In this document: one piece after another, positions 7,794 through 14,691 of the stretch
How the letters are laid out: each line of letters begins with the position of its first letter
Numbering within the stretch: position 1 is the stretch's first letter
Notes under the pieces: model-generated
The model's database searches: none
What the model was told of the DNA's origin: nothing
Seen by the model: the letters and a program-made list of their open reading frames with translations, nothing else
Translations under genes and position numbers: made by a program
Origin: an uncultured bacterium
Lineage (GTDB): Bacteria > Acidobacteriota > Aminicenantia > Aminicenantales > Saccharicenantaceae
NCBI GenBank assembly: GCA_937920515.1
Contig: CALEUG010000029.1
Coordinates: 1-42,527, forward strand
Direction of reading: 5' to 3'
DNA: 42,527 bases

Positions 7794-9950
7794 TCAGTTC
7801 AGGGGGTTGCTCGGCGTGCCACCCAGGTTGCTCAGCTTTTCAATCTTGTCGCTTATGCCCCGGTAGGTCGGGTTCCAGCTCTGAATCTCCCGGTAGATGG
7901 ACAGGGCTCGCTCCACGTCGCCGGACAGCTCCACAATCAGGCCCAGGTCATACATCAGGGCAAAATACTGGTCAGAGCCCAGAGCTACCAGCTTGATAGC
8001 CCGGTTCATCCAGCGTTCCGCCTCTTCCAGGTTGCCCTTCATACGGTGGCAATTGCTGATCAGGTTCAGGCACTCCAGCAACTGGCTCTTATCCCGGGAG
8101 GCCAGGTTAAATTCCTCTATGGCTTCATCCAGCAGGCCCTGCTCCATGAAGGCCAGCCCGAGCTGCAGGTGAATCTGGTAATCTTCATCCGGTATTTTAT
8201 CCCGTATTGCTTTTTTAAAATCGCTGACGATGCTGCTCAACTCTTTTTCGAACTGAATGGTCACTCCTTTTTTCTGACGCAAATACATTGCCGAAATTAT
8301 GGCCAGCTCGTCCCGGACGTTATCAAAAAGGTCATAGTATTTCTTTTCCCGCCCGTCAGAGCTGATGATCGGAGAAATACCTGTATCCCTGAATATATCC
8401 AGGGGATTAACCTTATCTTCCCCGAGAATTTCCTCCTCGAAGGCAAGCCCGGTTTTCAGGGTGTCCTTTTCCCGGGACCTGCCCCTGGTCGGACGGATTA
8501 CCTGGGTTTCGATAACCGTGGCCTTTTCAACCTTCTTGATCAATTCGGATTCGCTGAGCTGGGTTTTGAGGTTGTCAATGTGATTGAGCTTTTGCTTTAT
8601 CAGCGGGTCGTTTGGATATTTCAACAACAACCCCTCCACCACCCGCCGGGCCAGACGGGCCAGGCCCTCCTGAATATAAACATCGGCCTGGGCCAGGCCG
8701 GCCTGGATTTCTTCCTCCTGTTCCCTGGAGGGAACCCAGGTATCGTAGGTGGCCTCTTCTTCATCACCCAGCAACAGCTCTTTTTTCAGCTCCCGATACT
8801 CCATGGCCAGTTTCTCGTCAGAGGGTCTGAGCTTCAGCAGCTCGGAGTAATAGGAAATCATCCGGGATTTTTCTCCGATTCTCTTGAGCTCAGCCAGGAT
8901 GGCCCGGTCAACCTGTTCCAGTCGCCTGGCATCTCTGCTTTCTCTGAAAATGGCAGCCAGTTTTTCCATGGAGGGCAGGTGGTCCCTGTGGACTGTCAGA
9001 ATGAGACCGATCAGGCCGATCGCCTTATCTTCCTTCCTCTTCTTGAGGTAGCTGTCAACCAGGGGTTCAAAATACTCAAAGGCCCGGTCCACGTCTCCCT
9101 GTCCCAGGTTAATCCTTCCCAGCCTGTAGCGGGCGTTGACGTTCAGCGGATAGAAGTTGAGTATCTCGGTGAAGACTTCCTTGGCCGCCTCGAACTTGCC
9201 TTCTTCAAAATAGACGTTGCCCAGGAAGGTCAGGGCATCCAGGTCATGCGGGTTTTTCTCCAGGGCCGCCCTGGCCAGCTCCATGGCTTCTTCGGCCTGT
9301 CCTTTAAGCCTCAGGACCTGGGCCAGTTTCAGGCTGGCCCGGGGGTTATCGGGGTTGAGCTTCCTGGCTTCGACCAGCATCTTGTGAGCTTCATCAATCC
9401 GACCGTCTGCCATTTTCAGGTCGGCCGCTTCCAGCAGCTCGTTGACCGCCCGCTCCGGTCGCCCGTCAAGTTTGTACAGGGCGGCCAGCTGCATCCTGGC
9501 ATTCAGGTCATCCCGGTCAAGCCTGACCACCTTTTCATAAAGCTCAATGGCTTCTTCCACCCTTTTGGCCCTCAGGAAAATCTCGGCCACTCTGAGGTAT
9601 TCCCTCTTGGCCTCGGCCGTAAAACCCTGGCGGGTATAAAGGTCGGCCATGTTGACAAAATAAACTGGATTTTCCGGGTTAAGCCGACAGATTTTTTTCA
9701 GAATGGCCAGAGCCTGGGAATACTGGGTTTTTTTCTCGTATTCGGCCGCCACCTTCTCAAAAGCCTTGATGGCCCTTTCAGTTTGTCCCATACGAACATA
9801 GAGGTCCCCGACGATATTGTTTATGCTGACGTCAGCCGGATCCTCGTCGAGCAGTTTCTCGTATTCGAGTATGGCTTCCCGCAGCTTGCCGGCCCGGACC
9901 AGCCTTTCGGCCTGCTCGATGATTTTTATCCGGTCGTGCTTGCCATTCAT
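7794..9950 (-). CDS. TPR-repeat protein, 718 aa
   Basis: Residues 1-400 are a run of about ten tetratricopeptide repeats (for example AIKAFEKVAAEYEKKTQYSQ and ARYRLGRINLGQGDVDRAFE). A less regular, charged linker follows at about 410-560, with more TPRs at 590-700 (HLQLGLAFMEQGLLDEAIEE). There is no signal peptide or membrane helix, so it is likely a cytosolic scaffold. Its start overlaps the rnhB stop by 4 bp (ATGA), so it is translated with the rpsP-rnhB operon and is its last gene. It converges on the barrel gene with only 30 bp between. The specific partner is unknown. Confidence 0.85.
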   Translation of the reverse strand: MNGKHDRIKIIEQAERLVRAGKLREAILEYEKLLDEDPADVSINNIVGDLYVRMGQTERAIKAFEKVAAEYEKKTQYSQALAILKKICRLNPENPVYFVNMADLYTRQGFTAEAKREYLRVAEIFLRAKRVEEAIELYEKVVRLDRDDLNARMQLAALYKLDGRPERAVNELLEAADLKMADGRIDEAHKMLVEARKLNPDNPRASLKLAQVLRLKGQAEEAMELARAALEKNPHDLDALTFLGNVYFEEGKFEAAKEVFTEILNFYPLNVNARYRLGRINLGQGDVDRAFEYFEPLVDSYLKKRKEDKAIGLIGLILTVHRDHLPSMEKLAAIFRESRDARRLEQVDRAILAELKRIGEKSRMISYYSELLKLRPSDEKLAMEYRELKKELLLGDEEEATYDTWVPSREQEEEIQAGLAQADVYIQEGLARLARRVVEGLLLKYPNDPLIKQKLNHIDNLKTQLSESELIKKVEKATVIETQVIRPTRGRSREKDTLKTGLAFEEEILGEDKVNPLDIFRDTGISPIISSDGREKKYYDLFDNVRDELAIISAMYLRQKKGVTIQFEKELSSIVSDFKKAIRDKIPDEDYQIHLQLGLAFMEQGLLDEAIEEFNLASRDKSQLLECLNLISNCHRMKGNLEEAERWMNRAIKLVALGSDQYFALMYDLGLIVELSGDVERALSIYREIQSWNPTYRGISDKIEKLSNLGGTPSNPLN

Positions 9951-10579
9951 TTTATGAGCACTCTCTCTTTATACAACCTGAAGCTCTTGCGGTGCAGGGC
10001 ACAGGGCCCGTTTTTCTCAAGGGCCTGGTAATGACTTTCGGTGGCATAACCTCTGTTCTGCCTGAGCCGATATCCCGGAAAAATCCCGTCTAAGACATCC
10101 ATAAGTTCGTCCCGGAAAACCTTGGCCACTATCGAGGCTGCGGCAATAGAGAAAATTTTTCTATCTCCTTGCGGCACCGCCATCTGGAAATAATCTATAC
10201 CTTTCAGGGGATAGCCGTCAACTAAAATTGCATCGGGCTTCAGGCTCAGGTCCTCCAGGGCCCGGAGCATGGCCAGCTGGCTGGCCCGGTAAATGTTCAG
10301 TCTGTCTATCTCCAGGTGAGTGGCGTAGCCCAGGCCCAGGTCGGCCACCGCTTCCAGGATTTTCTTTGAGAGCTCCAGTCTTTTAGCCGGAGAAAGAAGC
10401 TTGGAATCGATAACCTGGCTGGCCCAGGCCGGTCTTTTTTTCAGAAAAAAATCAGGGGGAAACATGGCGGCCACAGCCACCACCGGTCCCAGAAGCGAAC
10501 CACGGCCCACCTCGTCCAGACCGGTCAGGTATCTGCGGCCCTCCTGCAACAGGGTCTTTTCTGTCCGAAACCCGATCAT
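9947..10579 (-). CDS. rnhB: ribonuclease HII
   Basis: Cleaves the RNA strand of RNA-DNA hybrids and starts removal of misincorporated ribonucleotides. The 210-residue protein has the signature GLDEVGRGSLLGPVV, with catalytic Asp22 and Glu23, then Asp121 (ILVDGYPL) and Asp157 in SIVAKVFRDELMD, so all four metal ligands are present. Length is normal. Its position after rplS in the rpsP-trmD-rplS cluster is a common bacterial order. It overlaps the TPR gene by 4 bp and follows rplS after a 90-bp gap. Confidence 0.97.
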   Translation of the reverse strand: MIGFRTEKTLLQEGRRYLTGLDEVGRGSLLGPVVAVAAMFPPDFFLKKRPAWASQVIDSKLLSPAKRLELSKKILEAVADLGLGYATHLEIDRLNIYRASQLAMLRALEDLSLKPDAILVDGYPLKGIDYFQMAVPQGDRKIFSIAAASIVAKVFRDELMDVLDGIFPGYRLRQNRGYATESHYQALEKNGPCALHRKSFRLYKERVLIK

Positions 10580-10669
10580 TAGCTCTATTTTATATAATTT
10601 TGCCCTGACGGTCGACAGCGGAGTGGTAGTTTCGATTTTTCAGGTGATTGAGGGCCGGACGGCGACGGC

Positions 10670-11017
10670 TTACTGCTGCTCTTCCTTCAGCTTGGCCGCT
10701 TTGCCCTTAAGCCGGCGCAAGTAGTAGAGCTTGGCCCGCCGGACCTTGCCGTGGCGAACCACCTCAACTTTTTTGACCATCCTGGAGTGCAGCGGGAAAA
10801 TTCTTTCCACCCCGATTCCGTAGGAAACCTTCCTGACAGTAAAGGTGGCTCCCAGGCCCGAGCCTCTCCTGGCGATGACATCGCCCTTGAAGACCTGGAT
10901 TCTCTCCTTGTCGCCTTCCCGGATCAGGACGTGAACCTTGACCGTGTCACCCACCCGGAAAGGTTCTATATCCTGGCGCATATGCTTTTCTTCGATCGCT
11001 CTTATCAAGTTTCTCAT
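10670..11017 (-). CDS. rplS: 50S ribosomal protein L19
   Basis: A 115-residue basic protein with the L19 core, including [48 protein letters not shown] and the tail [18 protein letters not shown]. It sits at the 30S-50S interface. The start overlaps the trmD stop by 4 bp, indicating translational coupling, and the gene order trmD-rplS is the usual one. A glutamate/glutamine-rich end (KEEQQ) is ordinary. Confidence 0.98.
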   Translation of the reverse strand: MRNLIRAIEEKHMRQDIEPFRVGDTVKVHVLIREGDKERIQVFKGDVIARRGSGLGATFTVRKVSYGIGVERIFPLHSRMVKKVEVVRHGKVRRAKLYYLRRLKGKAAKLKEEQQ

Positions 11018-11751
11018 GACTCTTTCCTTTCATTCTTGATTTCTTCAAGGAGTTCCTCTTCTTCCGGGGAAAGCCTCCTTGATTCCAGCAAATCCGGCCT
11101 GCGGGCCAGAGTTTTTTCCAGGGCTTTCTTCAACCGCCAGCGGGCGATCTTCCGGTGGTCACCGGAAAACAGAACCGAGGGCACCCGGTAACCGCGAAAT
11201 TCCCGCGGCCTGGTATACTGGGGAAAGTCCAGTAACCCGGCCGTAAACGAATCGTGGCGAACCGATTCTTCCTTGCCGACCACTCCCGGCACAAACCTGG
11301 AGACAGCCTCAACCACCACGGCCGCGGCCAGCTCTCCACCGGTCAGGACATAATCCCCGATGGAAATTTCCCTGTCCACCAGGTGTTCAACCACTCTCTC
11401 GTCGACGCCTTCGTAACGGCCACAGATCAGGATTAACTGCCGGTAGCCGGCCAGTTTTTCTGCCAGCCGCGAATCGAACCTCTCTCCCTGGGGAGTCAGG
11501 AGGCAGGTCAGAGACTTATCCGGCTCCCTGATGGCTTCAACTGCCCTGAAAATGGGTTCCGGTTTAAGCACCATGCCTTCAAGGCCTCCGTATGGCCTGT
11601 CGTCTACCTGGCGGTGTTTATCCGTCGTGTAATCCCTGAGGTCGTGAATCCTTACCTGTATTATTCCTTTCTCCGCAGCCTTTTTCAACACGCCGGCCCC
11701 GAGCAGGCTCTCAAACAGGCCCGGGAATATGGTTATGATATCAAACTTCAT
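11014..11751 (-). CDS. trmD: tRNA (guanine-N1-)-methyltransferase
   Basis: Methylates G37 of tRNAs that read CNN codons, using S-adenosylmethionine, and prevents +1 frameshifting. The 245-residue protein has the SPOUT trefoil-knot motifs [11 protein letters not shown] and [14 protein letters not shown], and the N-terminal [36 protein letters not shown] is also conserved. Length is normal. The start lies inside the rimM end (11-bp overlap), giving tight coupling. Confidence 0.98.
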   Translation of the reverse strand: MKFDIITIFPGLFESLLGAGVLKKAAEKGIIQVRIHDLRDYTTDKHRQVDDRPYGGLEGMVLKPEPIFRAVEAIREPDKSLTCLLTPQGERFDSRLAEKLAGYRQLILICGRYEGVDERVVEHLVDREISIGDYVLTGGELAAAVVVEAVSRFVPGVVGKEESVRHDSFTAGLLDFPQYTRPREFRGYRVPSVLFSGDHRKIARWRLKKALEKTLARRPDLLESRRLSPEEEELLEEIKNERKES

Positions 11752-12262
11752 TTAATTCCAGTAAACCTTCCGGCGGGTCGATGATAATCTTCCGCCCGGC
11801 CGGGTCAATCTGCCGGCAGATGGCCTCGACCAGCGGTATTTCTATCTTTTTGCCGCCGGCCTCTACCACCAGGAGACTGGTCTCCCCCGGGGTAATCAGC
11901 TCCACCACCTGTCCCAGCTCCCGGCCGTCAACCGTTTCCACCAGACAACCCAACAACTGGAAATCATAATATAGGCCCTTTTCCAGGGCTGGAAAATCCT
12001 CGGGCCTGGCCAGAAGCTCGCGCCCTCTCAGGGCTTCTGCTTCTTTCTGGCTGTTTATGCCTTTTAACCTTAAAAAAGGAGAATTACGGGCAATCTTAAA
12101 ATCCTCTACTTCGTAGCCCCTTAACTCCCCTTCCGATTCGATATAAATTGTCTTAAAGAAAGGCTCTCTGAGGCTCGTGGGATAGAGCCTGATCTTCAGA
12201 GTGCCATCCTTCCCTTCACTCCGGATTATCCGGCCGATGGAGACCAGCTCAACCTTTTTCAA
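11741..12262 (-). CDS. rimM: 16S rRNA processing protein RimM
   Basis: Assists maturation of the 30S head and binds ribosomal protein S19. The 173-residue protein has the N-terminal barrel ([20 protein letters not shown]) and the PRC-barrel part ([39 protein letters not shown]). It lies between khpA and trmD with overlaps on both sides (14 bp and 11 bp), which matches the standard operon order. Confidence 0.96.
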   Translation of the reverse strand: MKKVELVSIGRIIRSEGKDGTLKIRLYPTSLREPFFKTIYIESEGELRGYEVEDFKIARNSPFLRLKGINSQKEAEALRGRELLARPEDFPALEKGLYYDFQLLGCLVETVDGRELGQVVELITPGETSLLVVEAGGKKIEIPLVEAICRQIDPAGRKIIIDPPEGLLELNEV

Positions 12263-12485
12263 TGATCTCCAGGTTGAATCTCCGTTTCATTTTCATTCCG
12301 GCGGCACCCAGGATAACCCGGATGGCTCGAGCAGTCCGGCCCTGCTTTCCGATCACCTTTCCCAGATCTTCGGGAGCAACCTTGAGTTCCAGGATGGTGG
12401 TCTGTTCCCCTTCCAGCTGGGAAACCTGCACTTTGTCCGGATTGTCAACCAGTGACTTGGCAATCATTTCAACCAGTTCTTTCAC
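12249..12485 (-). CDS. khpA: KH-domain RNA-binding protein KhpA
   Basis: A 78-residue single KH-domain protein with the RNA-binding loop GKQG in [20 protein letters not shown]. KhpA proteins bind many RNAs, often with KhpB, and in several bacteria affect cell division and envelope growth. The gene lies between rpsP (11-bp gap) and rimM (14-bp overlap), its usual site. A GGAGG stands eight bases before the ATG. Confidence 0.96.
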   Translation of the reverse strand: MKELVEMIAKSLVDNPDKVQVSQLEGEQTTILELKVAPEDLGKVIGKQGRTARAIRVILGAAGMKMKRRFNLEIIEKG

Positions 12486-12496
12486 AGTGACCTCCT

Positions 12497-12763
12497 TTAA
12501 GACTTAGAATCTTGGGTTGATTTTCTACCCTTAACTGCTCTATTTATAAGCGAATTGACGGTTTCGGAAGGCTGAGCTCCCTTCTTTAGCCAGTAATCCA
12601 CCTTGTCCAGGTCTATCTTGAATTCCAGGGGTTCGGTCCGCGGATGGTAATAGCCCAGGGTATCGAGCGTCCGGCTCTGCCTGGCCCTGCGGGAATCGAT
12701 AGCCACAATCCGGTACGAGGGCTTCTTCTTAGCTCCAAATCTGATCAGTCGCAATTTAATCAT
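12497..12763 (-). CDS. rpsP: 30S ribosomal protein S16
   Basis: An 88-residue protein with the S16 core [20 protein letters not shown] and [20 protein letters not shown]. It is the first gene of the rpsP-khpA-rimM-trmD-rplS-rnhB-TPR operon. ffh, often found just before rpsP, is absent; instead a divergent operon begins. A good sigma70-like promoter and a short leader with a hairpin lie upstream (separate entries). Confidence 0.98.
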   Translation of the reverse strand: MIKLRLIRFGAKKKPSYRIVAIDSRRARQSRTLDTLGYYHPRTEPLEFKIDLDKVDYWLKKGAQPSETVNSLINRAVKGRKSTQDSKS

Positions 12764-12780
12764 GGTCTGCTTCTCACCTT

Positions 12781-12807
12781 CAATAAAAATAGGCTAAAAT
12801 ATTAGCC
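12781..12807 (-). terminator. possible attenuator hairpin in rpsP leader
   Basis: On the minus strand GGCTAA-TATT-TTAGCC (12807-12792) is a perfect 6-bp hairpin followed by TATTTTTATT, just before the rpsP ribosome binding site. It resembles a weak intrinsic terminator inside the leader, so it could tune expression of the ribosomal operon. Confidence 0.3.
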
Positions 12808-12857
12808 AAAAAACCCGAAATAGTCAACTTTGACCCCCGGGCCAAGGGCCTGGCCTA

Positions 12858-12887
12858 ATTATAGCCCGGTTTAAGCCGCTTTTTCAA
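12858..12887 (-). promoter_or_regulatory. promoter of the rpsP operon
   Basis: On the minus strand TTGAAA (12887-12882), an 18-bp spacer, then a perfect TATAAT (12863-12858). Predicted transcription starts about 90 bases before rpsP. Its -35 lies 7 bp from the -35 of the divergent promoter. Confidence 0.6.
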
Positions 12888-12894
12888 CCTGTTC

Positions 12895-12923
12895 TTGACA
12901 GGGGCTGGTGGTTGTCGTTTAAT
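12895..12923 (+). promoter_or_regulatory. promoter of the Lon-like three-gene operon
   Basis: Perfect TTGACA (12895-12900), a 17-bp spacer, then TTTAAT (12918-12923). The predicted start is about 25 bases before the first gene. Such a strong sigma70-like site suggests steady expression. Confidence 0.6.
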
Positions 12924-12955
12924 TAAAGAGATATTTCTTTATTGGGGCAGACCGG

Positions 12956-14008
12956 TTGGGCGAAGAACGCAAGCTTCTTCTCAAACTCCTGTACATAATC
13001 AATAACAACTATACAGAATCCGACCTGGAAGACCTGATCAGGTCCATGGTCAGTCTGCTCCTTCCCCTTATCAGGAAGCAGAGCGGGCTGTACCTGAAGC
13101 TGGCCGGTTACCAGCCCCAGGATATTGCTCTTCTGACTGTCTCCACCCTGTTTATCAGGAACAGGCAGGGCAGATTTCCGGTCCTGGAAAAGCTTTTCAA
13201 CTGGAAAATTGTAGAGAAATTCATGGTGGCCAGCGAAGTGGATTTCAAACGCTACCTGAAAAACATCCTGGCCCGCCGCCTGAAACAAACTTTTTATTAC
13301 CTGAGCAGCGAAATCCGGCCGGAAAGGACTAAAATCAAACGGGAAATTCTTTATGCCCTGAAAAAGCTCCCCGGCTGCCGGATAAATAAAGAAAAAGGCC
13401 GGACCCTGGTTGTCATCCGGCCCGATTACGAAGGAAAAGTAGAGCCCGAAACGTTGACAGAAGATCAGTCCGACCGGCTGCTGGAAATCTGCCTCAATCG
13501 GGGACTTGGTGGCCTTCAGGTTCCCAGGTTTTTCAAAAGGCTGGTTGAAGTGCTGTCCGGGCAGCAACTGGTCGCTGAAGTTTCCCTGAACTCGCTGCTT
13601 GAGGTCTACATTGAAACCCAGAGAAATTACCTGCTGGCTGAATTTGGAAATGGTCCGGTTAACTGGGCCAGGCCAGAGACCGACACTTCATGCCAGGAGT
13701 TGAGTATCTGGATGGAAGAACTCAGAGCCAGAAACATTCTGCTTTTAAACCGTTATCTGGCCAGAAACAAGATCGCAGAAAAAGACAGGGAAGCCTACTT
13801 AAAGGCCCTGAACGACCTGCTCCAGGACTGGCAGGAGGGAGGGCAGGAAAAACCACTTTTTGCCTACCTGAAGAAATACTCGCCGGAGATATCGCCAGAA
13901 GAATACAGGAAAGAAAAGAGAAAAATACTGGAATACCTGGTCAAGACTTCCAGGGATTTCCTCAAGGTTAAGCTTCGGGAACAACAGATAGCTTCTGGGG
14001 GGATATGA
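12956..14008 (+). CDS. possible sigma-factor-like protein, first gene of operon
   Basis: A 350-residue, mostly helical, basic cytosolic protein that I do not recognise with certainty. Residues 35-115 (LLPLIRKQSGLYLKLAGYQP, then FKRYLKNILARRLKQTFYYL) resemble the helices of sigma-factor region 2, and residues 308-345 (EISPEEYRKEKRKILEYLVK, KTSRDFLKVKLRE) sit where region 4 would be; these resemblances are weak and are inference. The TTG start has GGGG upstream with plausible spacing; an in-frame stop at 12920 rules out a much longer form. It overlaps the next gene by 4 bp (ATGA), so the three genes are translationally coupled. It could instead be a helical adaptor or DNA-binding protein. Confidence 0.7.
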   Translation: MGEERKLLLKLLYIINNNYTESDLEDLIRSMVSLLLPLIRKQSGLYLKLAGYQPQDIALLTVSTLFIRNRQGRFPVLEKLFNWKIVEKFMVASEVDFKRYLKNILARRLKQTFYYLSSEIRPERTKIKREILYALKKLPGCRINKEKGRTLVVIRPDYEGKVEPETLTEDQSDRLLEICLNRGLGGLQVPRFFKRLVEVLSGQQLVAEVSLNSLLEVYIETQRNYLLAEFGNGPVNWARPETDTSCQELSIWMEELRARNILLLNRYLARNKIAEKDREAYLKALNDLLQDWQEGGQEKPLFAYLKKYSPEISPEEYRKEKRKILEYLVKTSRDFLKVKLREQQIASGGI

Positions 14009-14691
14009 TGGACAGGAATTTAAAAAAAGCTGCCGACCGGAAACTCATCAACCTCTGTTCAGAAATAGCCCGGCCGAGCGGTTTCGGCAACAGGGTCAGG
14101 CTATTCCACCGCCTCAGCCAGGTCTCACCGTTTCCTCACCTGGTGGGTTTCAGCGGACTTCCTTCCTATGAAATTTATGCCGAAAAGAGGGCTCTGATTT
14201 CTTCCGACCAGAACTTTCTGCTGAGAATTCTTTATGACCAGTTGAGCGGACGCCTGGAAGCACATCTTCTACACCCCCTGGAACATAAGTACCGGTACGC
14301 TTTTATAGTGCTGGACAGTTTGAACCGGGAATTCCTGACCGACCATCACGGCTGGGCCACCCTGGACCAGTTTGACGATGACAGATGGCTTTACTCGGTT
14401 TACGTCTCCCCACCCGGGGCAATATTTGAACTGAAACCAGGCGGCCAGCCTGTTCAAATCTATGCCGGGGAAAGCCTCAAGGACTGCCAGCTAAAAACGG
14501 AGTTTTTTTCAGTCGGGCCTCAATCGACGCTCAAAGTTCAGGCGGTCAACCTGCCGGAGTCCGTTGAGATTAAAAGGATGGTCCTGGTAATCGACGGTGA
14601 GGAAACGTTGATTGCCGTCCCGCGGAAAGACCTGGCCTTTTACGAGCTACCCGAAGGCGCCTGTTGCTTGAGAATTTACCTGTATGAATAA
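14005..14691 (+). CDS. hypothetical protein, second gene of operon
   Basis: A 228-residue protein I cannot assign. It has no signal peptide or membrane helix and appears cytosolic. The N-terminal half is helical (LINLCSEIARPSGFGNRVRL), the middle is aromatic-rich (DDRWLYSVYVSPPGAIFELK), and the last 70 residues (LKVQAVNLPESVEIKRMVLV to CCLRIYLYE) look like a small beta-sandwich. Starts overlap: ATGA with the preceding gene, and an 8-bp overlap with the following gene, so all three proteins are probably made together. ATGATG gives two adjacent start choices. Confidence 0.7.
   Translation: MMDRNLKKAADRKLINLCSEIARPSGFGNRVRLFHRLSQVSPFPHLVGFSGLPSYEIYAEKRALISSDQNFLLRILYDQLSGRLEAHLLHPLEHKYRYAFIVLDSLNREFLTDHHGWATLDQFDDDRWLYSVYVSPPGAIFELKPGGQPVQIYAGESLKDCQLKTEFFSVGPQSTLKVQAVNLPESVEIKRMVLVIDGEETLIAVPRKDLAFYELPEGACCLRIYLYE

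Noticed and set aside
8046-10031. Very long plus-strand open frame (661 codons) opposite the TPR gene
   Set aside because: It is antisense to a clear TPR protein and its composition is the mirror of TPR codons; no family resemblance or ribosome site.
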